A stretch of DNA of 37,760 nt from positions 1-37,760 of the forward strand of contig JACQZR010000240.1 of the NCBI GenBank assembly GCA_016213775.1. Reading direction: 5' to 3'. The notes under the pieces were generated by a model, which did not search any database, had not been told where the DNA came from, and worked only from the letters and a program-made list of their open reading frames with translations. The stretch's first letter is position 1, and each line of letters starts with the position of its first letter. Position numbers and translations under genes: made by a program. Shown piece after piece: positions 17,897 to 28,000 of the stretch. The DNA is from Acidobacteriota bacterium (GTDB lineage Bacteria > Acidobacteriota > Terriglobia > Bryobacterales > Bryobacteraceae).

Positions 17897-17917
17897 GCGG
17901 GGCCCCTCCGGCCCCGC
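17897..17917 (+). terminator. Strong GC hairpin between DUF3500 and phosphoesterase genes
   Basis: GCGGGGCC (17897-17904) and GGCCCCGC (17910-17917) form a perfect 8-base stem with a five-base loop, without a T-tract. It could slow or end transcription, or stabilise the 3' end of the upstream message. Confidence 0.4.
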
Positions 17918-17934
17918 CGTAGCAGGATCCACCA

Positions 17935-20478
17935 ATGCGCATCACCCGCCTCATCATCCCCGCGATCACGCTCGTCGGCCTCGCCGTCACCGCCAAAGAA
18001 ACCGGCGTCTTCGAAATCCTCAAATCCACAGCGCGAATCGGCAAACAACAGAGCGGCGTCTTCCTCCTCCCCAGCAGTCAACTCCTTCGCCCGTGGGGAG
18101 AACTCCGCGCCCTCCGCGGACGCCCTGTCGACGCCGTCTTCGATTCCAAACACCGCCTCCTCGCCGTGCTCAACTCCCGCGCTGTCGAACTACTGGATGG
18201 TTCCACCGGCGTCACCTTCGGTGAATTGAAACTCCGCTCCAGCTCCTACACCGGAGTCGCCTTCCACCCCAACGACCGTCAGCTCTGGGCCAGCGAAACC
18301 ACACGCAACGGCCCCGACGCCATCATCATCGGCAACCTTTCCGACGCCGGCAAGCTCGAATCCAACTCTCGCCTCGACCTCAAGGGTCACCCGCTCCCCG
18401 CCGGTATCGCCTTCTCCCCCGACGGAAAGTCCGCCTACGTGGCTTTCTCCCGCAACAACACGCTCGCCATCATCGACACCGCAACTCGCGCCATCCTCAA
18501 AGAGGTGGAAACCGGCATGGCGCCCTTTGCCGTCGCCGTCACCAAATCGGGCCGTGTCTTCGTTTCCAACCGCGGAGGCCGCCGCCCCAAACGCGGCGAA
18601 ATCGCCGCCCCCAGCTCCGGCTCCCTCGTCGCAACCGACCCCCGTACCGGCTCCACCACCACCGGCACCATAACCGTAATCGATGCCGCTACCCACAACA
18701 CGAAAGAGATCGCCGCCGGACTCGCACCCTCCTCCATTGCCCTCAGCCCCGACGACTCCACTCTCGCCGTCGCCAATGCGCACGCCGACACCGTCTCCCT
18801 TTTTGACACCAGGACCCTCCAGCGCAAAGACCTCGATGTCCCCTCCTACCCCGACAAGACTTTCGGCAGCCAGCCCGTCTACCCACGCTTCTCCCCTGAC
18901 GGCAATACGCTGTACATCGCCTGCGCCGGAACCAACGCCATCATCGTCGCCGCGCGACAGGGCAGCGCCTATAAGGTGAAAGGCGCAATCCCCACCGCGT
19001 GGTTCCCCTCGGCCATCGCCATCGACAAGGAAGGCGCCCTCCGCGTCATCGCCATCAAGGGCACCGGCAACACCGACAACGGCCGCGGCGGCTTTAACTC
19101 GCGTTCCTACGAAGGCGCTCTGGTCCGCATTCCGCCTCCCATTCCCGCGCAGCTCTCCGCCGCCACCCGTGAGGTCAAGGCCGCCAACGCCCCGCGCTTC
19201 GAGCCCGCCGGCGGCGTCACCAATCTCGCTTCCCTCGGCATCCGCCACGTCGTCTTTATCATCAAAGAAAACCGCACGTACGACCAGGTCCTCGGGGACT
19301 TGCCCAAGGGCAACAACGATCCCAAGCTGGTGATGTACGGTCGCGACATCACCCCCAACCATCACGCCCTCGCCGAACAGTACGTGCTTCTGGACAACTT
19401 CCACACCGGTGGCGCAATCAGCTTCGACGGCCACCAGTGGCTCATGCAAGCCTTTGTCAGCGACTACGTCGAGCGCGCCTTCGCCGCTTCTCCCCGAGGC
19501 TACGCCTATAACATGGCTGACGCCCTCACCGTCGCCCCGAGCGGCTTCTTCTGGCAGAATTCCCCGCGTCCCGTCAGCGTCCGTCTCTACGGCGAGCTCT
19601 GCACTGCCGCCCGCTGGGACTCCGCCAAAGACACCATCGTCGACATCAATGAAAGTCAGGAATTGAAGTGGTCCGATTACTGGCGGCTCTATAAGGAAGG
19701 GAAGTGGCAGAACGCCGTTGGCTGCAAAGCCGCAGTGCCGGCGCTCGCGTCAATCTCCAATCCACGATTCCCGCACGCCACTCTCGCCATCCCCGATCAG
19801 ATCCGCACCGAGGAATGGCTCCGCGAGTTCCGTGAGTTCGAAAAATCCGGCAACCTGCCCAGCATCAGCATCATCAGCCTGAATAGCGATCACACCAACG
19901 GTACCCGGCCCGGTTCGCCGCGCCCCGCCGCCATGGTTGCCGATAACGACCTCGCCCTCGGACGCATCGTCGAAGCCATATCCAAGAGCCGCTTTTGGCC
20001 CAACACTCTCGTTCTCGTCACTGAGGATGACGCGCAGGATGGCATCGATCACGTCGATGGTCACCGCACCATTGGCCTGGCGATCGGACCCCACATCCGC
20101 CGCGCCGCACTCGACTCCAATCACTACAACCACACAAGCATGGTGAAGACGATCCAGGAGATCTTCCGCATCCCGCCAAGGACGCGCTTCCTCACCGCCG
20201 CCAGAGCCATGACCAGCATCTTCACAGCGCGCACAGATCCAAAACCGTACCAAGCCCTCACCCCCAAGCAATCTCTCGAGGAAATGAATCCGCAGACAGC
20301 CGCGCTCAGGGGCCGCCAGCTCTGGGCGGCGCAAGAATCACTCGCGATGAATTTTGCAGACATCGACGATATCCCGCAGGACACGCTCAATCGCATCCTG
20401 TGGTGGGACGCGAAAGGTTGGGAAACCGCCTACCCCGCTAACAAGGCTGCGAGGAACTCCGGTCTCAATTCGCGCTGA
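17935..20478 (+). CDS. YncE-type beta-propeller fused to phosphoesterase domain
   Basis: 847 residues; AGCAGGA precedes the ATG and the N-terminus (MRITRLIIPAITLVGLAVTA) is signal-like. Residues about 55-400 form a YVTN/YncE propeller with repeated units such as GIAFSPDGKSAYVAFS, TVIDAATHN and IALSPDDSTLAVANAHADTV. From about residue 430 the PF04185 phosphoesterase domain starts (HVVFIIKENRTYDQVLGDL), with the metal-binding-type NRTYDQ, then HTGGAISFDGHQW and VTEDDAQDGIDHVDGHR. Relatives include phospholipase C and acid phosphatase. It probably acts in the periplasm on a phosphate ester; the propeller may bind a partner or substrate. The fusion is a known architecture. The substrate is not predictable. 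Confidence 0.9.
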   Translation: MRITRLIIPAITLVGLAVTAKETGVFEILKSTARIGKQQSGVFLLPSSQLLRPWGELRALRGRPVDAVFDSKHRLLAVLNSRAVELLDGSTGVTFGELKLRSSSYTGVAFHPNDRQLWASETTRNGPDAIIIGNLSDAGKLESNSRLDLKGHPLPAGIAFSPDGKSAYVAFSRNNTLAIIDTATRAILKEVETGMAPFAVAVTKSGRVFVSNRGGRRPKRGEIAAPSSGSLVATDPRTGSTTTGTITVIDAATHNTKEIAAGLAPSSIALSPDDSTLAVANAHADTVSLFDTRTLQRKDLDVPSYPDKTFGSQPVYPRFSPDGNTLYIACAGTNAIIVAARQGSAYKVKGAIPTAWFPSAIAIDKEGALRVIAIKGTGNTDNGRGGFNSRSYEGALVRIPPPIPAQLSAATREVKAANAPRFEPAGGVTNLASLGIRHVVFIIKENRTYDQVLGDLPKGNNDPKLVMYGRDITPNHHALAEQYVLLDNFHTGGAISFDGHQWLMQAFVSDYVERAFAASPRGYAYNMADALTVAPSGFFWQNSPRPVSVRLYGELCTAARWDSAKDTIVDINESQELKWSDYWRLYKEGKWQNAVGCKAAVPALASISNPRFPHATLAIPDQIRTEEWLREFREFEKSGNLPSISIISLNSDHTNGTRPGSPRPAAMVADNDLALGRIVEAISKSRFWPNTLVLVTEDDAQDGIDHVDGHRTIGLAIGPHIRRAALDSNHYNHTSMVKTIQEIFRIPPRTRFLTAARAMTSIFTARTDPKPYQALTPKQSLEEMNPQTAALRGRQLWAAQESLAMNFADIDDIPQDTLNRILWWDAKGWETAYPANKAARNSGLNSR

Positions 20479-20502
20479 CGGCGCGCGGGGGAACTGTCTG
20501 CG

Positions 20503-21135
20503 CTATGCCAGCAGCCGCAGCAACCTCAATTTCCACCTCTGCACCGGCGTCTCCACTATCACCACCGTCTGCTCCAACGCCGCCTTCTCATAGAACTCGA
20601 TGAACCGCGCCACTTCCGCCGGCAGTGCCCGTGCAACCGTCCGTCGCTGTGCGTGCAGCTCCTCCATTACCGCCTGCGCCGGCAACTGCTTCACCGCTAC
20701 CTGATTCGCCAGCACCTCCAGCGACACCAGCGACGTCAGCGACAACAGATGCGCCGTGCTGTCCGCCGACATCCCGCAATCCTCCGCAATGGCCTTCCGC
20801 ACCGGCTCCGACAGCGTCCCGAAAATCCCCTCTGCCGCCCGTTCGCCCAAAGACACCACCGCCTGGGCCGACCGTGGATTGCTCAAGATGTTCCCAATCT
20901 CGTCGAGCAGATTCCCGTCATGGCTTCCGCGCGCCAACAGCCGCGTCAGAAACGCCGCACCCGTTGCGCTGGGGGAGCCGCCCACTGTTGTACGGTTGAT
21001 CAGTTGCGCCAGCACTGCCGGTATCGTCTCCTGCAGTCCACGACGCACTTTCGCCTCTTCCTCTCCAAGAAAAGACGCCGTACGCCGTATCGCCGACGGC
21101 GAGAATGAGTTGCGAACAAGCGCCAGTATCTCCAT
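20503..21135 (-). CDS. DUF937-like helical protein
   Basis: 210 residues from ATG 21135 (MEILALVRNSFSPSAIRR). The N-terminal 130 residues resemble DUF937/YidB-type proteins: FLGEEEAKVRRGLQETIPAVLAQLINR, then segments rich in Gly and Ser (LLDEIGNILSNPRSAQAVVSLGERAAEGIFG). The C-terminal part is predicted helical and ends in a basic stretch (PVQRWKLRLLRLLA). No signal peptide is visible. The function is unknown. It is convergent with the phosphoesterase gene (24 bases between stops) and divergent from the histidine kinase gene. Confidence 0.75.
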   Translation of the reverse strand: MEILALVRNSFSPSAIRRTASFLGEEEAKVRRGLQETIPAVLAQLINRTTVGGSPSATGAAFLTRLLARGSHDGNLLDEIGNILSNPRSAQAVVSLGERAAEGIFGTLSEPVRKAIAEDCGMSADSTAHLLSLTSLVSLEVLANQVAVKQLPAQAVMEELHAQRRTVARALPAEVARFIEFYEKAALEQTVVIVETPVQRWKLRLLRLLA

Positions 21136-21167
21136 GTGTGTAATGCTCCGCAAACGCTCGCTCCGGT

Positions 21168-21271
21168 GGTTCTAGACCGGAACCAGGCCTATTCCCAATA
21201 CCAAAGTTCTAGTGCCTTATCTATTACAGTACTGGTTGCGGTACACTTCTAGAATCAACCGGAACCCTCAA
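21168..21271. promoter_or_regulatory. Repeat-rich intergenic region upstream of sensor kinase
   Basis: TGGTTC (21168-21173) and GAACCA (21180-21185) form an inverted repeat around TAGACCG. TTCTAGA followed by CCGGAACC occurs here and again at about 21248-21266, where TTCTAGAA is itself a palindrome; a third TTCTAG lies near 21207. The stretch lies between divergent genes and is likely to hold operators or promoters, but no clear -35/-10 pair was identified. Confidence 0.3.
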
Positions 21272-21362
21272 GGGTACTGGAGTTGGCACTTAGGCAGACT
21301 CAGGTGTCCAACCTAGGCAGTTCGTCCTTTCTGCTGCCGATGTGAGAACAGAACCTCTATCA

Positions 21363-24300
21363 ATGTCCACTCGCCGGCGGTTGCGGAAGCTTTCTGGTGC
21401 CTTGCTTTCTGGCATCGCATGGTGTTGCGTTTGTCACGCGCAACAACCGGCAACCTACTCATTTGATCACTACACCCAGGAACAGGGCCTCGAGAACGCA
21501 CTCGTCCGCGCCATCGCACAGGACCGTACCGGCTTCCTCTGGGTCGGCACTCGCGGCGGCCTCTTTCGTTTCGATGGGACGCGCTTCCAGCAGATGGGTC
21601 CGTTCAACGGTTCCTCCCGCGAAACCGTCCGCGATGTCCATGTCGATTCGTCCGGCGGTCTATGGTTTGCCACCAAATTACAACTCGGCAAGTTAGATGG
21701 TCCTAACCTCACACTCGCCTTGCTTTCCGGCGACACTGACGGCGTACGCTACGCCCTCACTTCCGATAGTAAGAACACCGTCTACATTGCCACCAGTAAA
21801 GGTGTTTTGCAGTACTCCGGCACTGGTTCACCTACACCGATCAACCCCGCAACCCAGGAGCCGGCGTGGGGCGTCTATGTCACTCCCGATGACGCGCTCT
21901 GGTTTGGCTGCGGCTCAGAAATATGCCGCCGCGACGCGAACGGTACGCGACGCTACGGCGCTGCTCAAGGAGTGCCGCAGCGTCATTGGACCAGCTATGC
22001 CGCGGATCGCAAAGGCAATCTCTGGATCCGCAGCGACACCCATCTCCTGAAACTTGCCTCCGGCTCCTCCACCTTCGCGGAGGACACCTCCTGGCGGGTC
22101 TCGCGCCTCACCGCGCCGCACACGTCCTCAGTCGGACTCCAGCGCAACGGACGCATGATCGCCGATCGCAGTGGGCGTCTCATCATACCCACCGAGGAAG
22201 GCCTCTGGATCCGTGACGATTCCGGCCACTGGGAACAGATTGAGGAATCCCAAGGACTACCCTCCAACCGCGTCAATTGTGTCTTTGAGGACCGTGAAGG
22301 CTCCCTCTGGATTGGACACGCCGACCTCGGCCTCGCCCGATGGCGCGGCAACGGGGATTGGAAAGGATACAACCACCGCACCGGCCTCAGTAGCAACGAA
22401 GTGAGTGCCGTCGTTACTTCCGCCGACCGAACCCTCTGGGTCGGCACCCGCCTCGGCCTCAACCGCCGCGACCCAGTCACCGGAGACTGGCGTCTGCTCA
22501 ACGTTAAGGATGGCCTCACTGCCCCGGACGTGCGTGCCCTCGCCGCCACACCCAACGGTTTCCTCTGGGTCGGCTCCCGCGACAACGGTCTCGTTCGCCT
22601 GGATCCGCGCACCATGCGCACGCAGCTCATCGTGGTCCGCGACCAGCGTCCCAATCAGGTCAACTCCCTCACTGTCGACGACCGCGGCACGCTCTGGCTG
22701 GCCGCCCGCGAAGGCGTCTTCCGCAGCGACCAAAGCAGCGGTAGCAGCCTCCAGTTTGACCGCGTCTTCTCCGCTCAACTCCTCCCGGGCGAGCAGATCT
22801 ACCGCGTCCGCGTCGACCGTCAGGGCAACGTCTGGATGGCAGGTACTCGCGGCGTTCTCTATCAGACGAAATCCGGCTGGGCCCGGATCGGCACAGCCGA
22901 AGGGCTCCGCTCACAAAACCTTTCCTTCATGGCTATCGCCCCTGATGACTCCATCTGGACCGGCTACGGGGAATACCTCGGCGTTTCCCGTCTCCAATGG
23001 GATAACGGCCGCCTCCGCCTGGAGCACTTCGACAGGTTCAACCGTCTCGGCTCCAACGACATCTGCTTCCTCGAAACCGGGGCGAATGGCAAAGTCTGGA
23101 TCGGGACCGATAGCGGCGTCGACGTATTTGCCGGCGGACAATGGCGTCACTTCGGTACCGCCGACGGCCTCATTTGGCACGACATCGTATTCAACGCCTT
23201 CCACGTCGATAGCGACGGCGTATGGATCGGTACGAATCGCGGCCTGTCCCATTTCAAGACCAGCGGCGCGCTCGCCTGGCCAGGTCCTCCGGCAGTCGCC
23301 ATCACTGAGGTTCGCTTCGGTGGCACAGCCGAGCACCTCAATCCCGTACTCAAAATCGCCCACGATCGCAGCCTGATGGAAGCCCGTTTCTCCACACTCT
23401 CCTTCACCCGCACCAGCCTCACCCGCTTCCGCTATCGCCTCATCGGGCTCCATTCCCATTGGGTGGAAGCCTCGGGCCGCTCCGCCAGTTTCCCCAATCT
23501 TCCTTCGGGCAACTACCTGCTCGAAGTCGAAGCGGGAGAACAGGGCGTTTGGAATTCCGATCGCGCGTCTTTGCGTTTCGAAATCCTCGCGCCGTGGTGG
23601 CAGACAGGATGGTTCCGTGCCCTTCTCGCAGCCGCCTTCTGCGGGCTCCTCTACCTTGTCATTCGCCGCCACATAGGAAGCCTGCGCCGCCGCCGCCTCG
23701 AACTCGAAGCCGCTGTCGCCGAACGCACCCGCGAGCTTGCCCTCGAACGCGACCGCACCGCACAGGAAAAGGTAAAGGTCGAAGAGCAGAAGCGCGAGAT
23801 CGAACGCCTGCTCGTCGAATCACAAGAGGCCAACCGTCTGAAGGGCGAGTTCCTCGCCAACGTCAGCCACGAGATCCGCACACCGATGAACGGCATCCTC
23901 GGCATGACTACCCTCGCTCTCCAAAGCCCCCGCGACGCCGAGCAGCGCGAATGCCTTGAAGACGCCCGCCAGTCGGCTGAATCCCTGCTCGTCCTGCTCA
24001 ACGACATCCTGGACTTCTCCAAAATCGAAGCCAACCGCCTCGAGCTTGAAGCCATCCCCTTCTCCATCAGCCGCACCGTCGAGGAGAGCGTTCGTACCAT
24101 GTCAGTGCCGGCGCAGCAAAAGCAACTCTCGCTCGAATTCGAGATCGCCCGCGACATCCCTCCTCTCGTCATCGGCGACCCCACCCGTCTCCGCCAGGTG
24201 TTGCTCAATCTCGTCAGCAATGGCATCAAGTTCACCGCCGATGGACACGTCCGCATCTCCGTCGTCCGCGAATCCGACCGCAACTCGAGCGCGCTGCTTC

Positions 24301-24998
24301 GCTTCACCGTCGTCGATTCCGGCGAAGGCGTTCCTCTCGAAAAGCAAACCGCCATCTTTGAAGCCTTCCGCCAGGCCGACGGCTCCACCACTCGCCGTCA
24401 CGGCGGCACCGGACTCGGACTCGCCATCTGCTCGCGTCTCGTCACGTTGATGGGAGGCGAGATCGGCGTCAAGAGCAAACCCGGTCACGGCAGCGAATTC
24501 TCCTTCACTGCGCGCTTCCACATCGCAGCTATGGTTCCGGTAGCCGGTAACGGCCAGGGGCACGAACTCAACAGGCTCGCGGGCGCTGTCAATCGCGGCG
24601 GCCAACGTCCACTCCGCGTCCTCGTCGCTGAAGACAACGCAGTCAATCAGAAGGTGCTCACCCGCATGCTCGAAAAGCAGGGACACGAAGTCGACATCGC
24701 CATCAACGGCGTCCAGGCCGCCGAACTCACCCTCCGCCGCCGCTACGATCTCGTCCTGATGGATGTCCAGATGCCCGAAATGGACGGCCTCGAAACTACA
24801 CGCCTCATCCGTGCCCGCGAGGGCTCCTCCGGCGAGCGCCTTCCCATCCTCATCCTAACTGCTCACGCCATGACTGGCGACCGCGAACGCTGTCTCGATG
24901 CCGGCGCCGACGGCTACCTCGCCAAACCCGTTTCCCTCGACCGTCTCATCGAAGCAATCGGCGAGGTGTCCGGCCAGCCCAACCGGTCGGTGCACTAG
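21363..24998 (+). CDS. Hybrid sensor histidine kinase with two-component-propeller sensor
   Basis: 1211 residues from ATG 21363 (a GTG at 21342 is in frame). After a signal peptide (LLSGIAWCCVCHAQ) come about a dozen propeller repeats (TGFLWVGTRGGLFRFDG and similar) over residues 30-640, then a Y_Y_Y domain (RFRYRLIGLHSHWVEASG), a transmembrane helix near 750-772, a coiled coil, and HisKA with the phospho-His at about residue 836 in NVSHEIRTPMNG. The HATPase has NLVSNGIKFT and HGGTGLGLAI. A receiver follows with phospho-Asp near 1134 (LVLMDVQMPEMDG). Unlike Bacteroides polysaccharide-sensing hybrids there is no AraC-type output domain, so a separate response regulator or Hpt partner must exist elsewhere. 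The ligand is unknown. Confidence 0.95.
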   Translation: MSTRRRLRKLSGALLSGIAWCCVCHAQQPATYSFDHYTQEQGLENALVRAIAQDRTGFLWVGTRGGLFRFDGTRFQQMGPFNGSSRETVRDVHVDSSGGLWFATKLQLGKLDGPNLTLALLSGDTDGVRYALTSDSKNTVYIATSKGVLQYSGTGSPTPINPATQEPAWGVYVTPDDALWFGCGSEICRRDANGTRRYGAAQGVPQRHWTSYAADRKGNLWIRSDTHLLKLASGSSTFAEDTSWRVSRLTAPHTSSVGLQRNGRMIADRSGRLIIPTEEGLWIRDDSGHWEQIEESQGLPSNRVNCVFEDREGSLWIGHADLGLARWRGNGDWKGYNHRTGLSSNEVSAVVTSADRTLWVGTRLGLNRRDPVTGDWRLLNVKDGLTAPDVRALAATPNGFLWVGSRDNGLVRLDPRTMRTQLIVVRDQRPNQVNSLTVDDRGTLWLAAREGVFRSDQSSGSSLQFDRVFSAQLLPGEQIYRVRVDRQGNVWMAGTRGVLYQTKSGWARIGTAEGLRSQNLSFMAIAPDDSIWTGYGEYLGVSRLQWDNGRLRLEHFDRFNRLGSNDICFLETGANGKVWIGTDSGVDVFAGGQWRHFGTADGLIWHDIVFNAFHVDSDGVWIGTNRGLSHFKTSGALAWPGPPAVAITEVRFGGTAEHLNPVLKIAHDRSLMEARFSTLSFTRTSLTRFRYRLIGLHSHWVEASGRSASFPNLPSGNYLLEVEAGEQGVWNSDRASLRFEILAPWWQTGWFRALLAAAFCGLLYLVIRRHIGSLRRRRLELEAAVAERTRELALERDRTAQEKVKVEEQKREIERLLVESQEANRLKGEFLANVSHEIRTPMNGILGMTTLALQSPRDAEQRECLEDARQSAESLLVLLNDILDFSKIEANRLELEAIPFSISRTVEESVRTMSVPAQQKQLSLEFEIARDIPPLVIGDPTRLRQVLLNLVSNGIKFTADGHVRISVVRESDRNSSALLRFTVVDSGEGVPLEKQTAIFEAFRQADGSTTRRHGGTGLGLAICSRLVTLMGGEIGVKSKPGHGSEFSFTARFHIAAMVPVAGNGQGHELNRLAGAVNRGGQRPLRVLVAEDNAVNQKVLTRMLEKQGHEVDIAINGVQAAELTLRRRYDLVLMDVQMPEMDGLETTRLIRAREGSSGERLPILILTAHAMTGDRERCLDAGADGYLAKPVSLDRLIEAIGEVSGQPNRSVH

Positions 24999-25034
24999 CC
25001 CGAAGATAGCGCCTGCACCCGTCTCGGCTGACAC

Positions 25035-28000
25035 TCACTTGAAGTATCCGTTGATATCAAGTATGACGTGTGTGGGATTCGTGACGAACACATTGATAGA
25101 CCCACCGGCTGAAGCGGGGACGATTGCTGCGTTCGAGGTTACACTGCCGTCCATGGCATTCAGCGTTGATACAAACGGTTGCGCTTCGCCCGCAGGCCAT
25201 AACGTCAGATAGGACAACGATCCCTGCGGCACCACCGTAACATTCAGCGAGTAGGCACGCGCCGTCGAAGGGATGCCGCAAGCGCTCGCCGCCACAGGAT
25301 AGGCGCGCGTCTCACCGGCTGCCATGCCAGGGCCTCCGAATAGGCCCGTCGCAAGACGCGTATCGGAAACCCGGCATGGCGTCACCGGATAAAACGACAG
25401 ACCGCCCGGCGAACCGGGTGCGGAGTAGTGACCATTGATGTCGAGCACCACGTCCGTGGCGTTGTACGTGTACACCACGATGCTGCCGTTGGTACCGGCC
25501 GGCACGATCGCCGCATTGGCTGTCACCGTGCCTGTGAACGCGTTGAGAGTGGAAACATACAGCGTCGGAGATCCAGCCGGCCACGTAGACAGATAGCTCA
25601 ACTCACCTTTGGGCACTGCCGTGAAGTTGAGGGAGTAGGCGTCCGCGTTAGATGGAACTTTACAGTTGCTCGACACAACGGCAATGGTACGGCTTTCTCC
25701 GCCCCTCATGAAGGGACCACCCAGCGGGCCGTCGGCGAGCCGCGTGTCGGATACGCGGCATGGCGCGAGCGGGTAGAAGGCGTTGCCTCCAGCGTCCGGC
25801 GGCACAAAGTACCCGTTCACATCCAGCACGACATCCGTGTAATCGGTCACAAATACGCTCACGGCGCCATTGGTGCCGGCCGGGACAATCGCCGCATTGG
25901 CTTTGATGCGTCCATCGAACGAGTTCAGTGTCGACACCAACGGCTGCGGACTGCCCGTGGGCCAAAGGGTCAGGTACCCGAGCGTTCGTGGGCGAGGCGG
26001 CTGCACCGTCACGTTTAAGGAGTATGCCGCGGCAGTGGCCGGAATGCCGCACGAAGAGAGCGGCAGCGCAAAGCTGCGGGGCGTGCCCGCCTGCATCATC
26101 GGATATCCGAATGCGCCCAGACTGCTGCGGGTATCGACGGCGCGACAGGGAAGAATGGGGACGAATCGCAGTCCTGGGGAGCCACCGACAGGCGCTTCCT
26201 GCGAAATGAGGAACGTCTGATTCCCGGTCAGGCTGATGGTTCCGCGGCGCGGCGGTCCGCTGTTGGGCGCAACGCGAAACGAAACCGTCCCGTTGTTTGT
26301 CCCAGTGCCGCCCGCCAGGATGGTGATCCAGGCAACGTCGCTGTTGGCCACCCAGGGACACCCCGGTGTTGAAGTGACGTTGAAACTTGCCGTCGTGCCC
26401 GCGGGTGGTGCGGCATAGCTCGTAGACGGTGAAGCCGACGCCGCGCACGAGCCGGAGACCGTCAGGTACACCGGCACGTTCACCAACAGATTGGTGGATG
26501 TGAGGCGGATGCTGCCGCTGTAATCCGCCGCGATCAGCGCGTCCGGGGCGACGCTCACCGTGAATGTAGCAGGGGTGTTCGTGGTCCCCGGGCTAACGGA
26601 TAACCACTCCGCCCCTGAACTCACGGATGCCGCAATCTGCGTCGGCTCGGAATAGCTCAGCGTCAACGGCTGCGGCGCCGGCAACGCGCCCCCGCGGTCG
26701 TAGGTGAAGCGCAGGTACGCGGGCTGCACAACGATCGGCGGGCCAAAGTACCGCACGCGCAGATTGTCGGTATCGCCGATGTAGAGTGTTCCCGCGGGGT
26801 CCACTGCCAGCGAGTTTGCGCCGGACAGCATGCTACTCGCAGCCGGTCCGCCATCGCCTGCGTATCCCGGATAATCGCCCCCTGCCACGGTCACGATGAT
26901 TCCGTTGGCGCCCACCTTCCGAATCCGTCTGCCGTCCGTGATGAACAGGTTGCCCGCGGCATCCACGGCCACCTGTCTGGGCGACATTTGCGCCGAGGTC
27001 GCAGGCCCGGAATCGCCCGCAAAGCCGGCTACCCCATTGCCCGCTACTGTGGTGATGATTCCGGACGGCGACACTTTACGGACACGGGAATTTCCCGTAT
27101 CCGCGATATACACGTTGCCCGCATTATCCACCGTCACCCCTTCGGGGAGTTCCAGACGCGCACTGGTGGCGGGCCCACCGTCTCCTGAGAACCCGTACGC
27201 CCCGCTTCCTGCGAACGTTTCCATCTGCCCGTCCGGAGTAACACGGCGAATGCGGGAGTTGCTGCGATCGGCTATATAGATGCTGCCGCCGCGGTCCAGA
27301 GCGATCTGCATCGGGTCGCCCAGCTTTGCCGCGGTGGCCGGACCGCCGTCTCCCAAATACCCAAAGACTCCCGTCCCTGCGATGGTAGAAATGATCCCGC
27401 TGCTTGTGACCTTCCGAACGCGGCTATCGTATGTGGCGATGTAGAGGTTTCCCTGCCCATCAACCGCCACGGAGCGAGGCAGCACGCCTGCGTTTGTCGC
27501 CAGGCCACCGTCCCCCGAGTGAAGTGCGGAATCGTTTCCGGCGACTGTGCTGATAGTGCCAAACGCGGCGCTCACCCTCTTCACACGCGTGTTGTCGCAC
27601 AGGAAAACGTTGCCCGAAGCATCTGTGGCGACGCAATTTGGCCAAGTGAGTTGCGCGTGACTTGCCGGTCTTCCCTCCCCGTAGCTGCCGCTTCCGCCGA
27701 CAACGGTGGTGATGATGCCATCCGGGGATACCTTGCGCACGACACTGTTCGTGGGGATTGCGTCTGAGTCAGAGTCGGCGATGTATAGCGCGCCGGCGGC
27801 ATCAAACGCGATGCCTTTAGGGAATCGTAAAGACGCACTGGTGGCCGGCCCGTTGTCGCCCGCGACCTTCACCACGCCATTCCCGGCAACGGCGGTGAGG
27901 ACACCATTGGACAACCGCCAGACTCGCCCCGCCACCACGGCGATGTACAATTCTCCGGCCGGGCTGATGGCAATGGCCGCCGGTGAGAGCTTCGATTGGA

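Noticed and set aside
18190-19449. 419-residue minus-strand reading frame
   Set aside because: Antisense to the propeller-phosphoesterase gene; Gly/Val/Asp-rich shadow composition.
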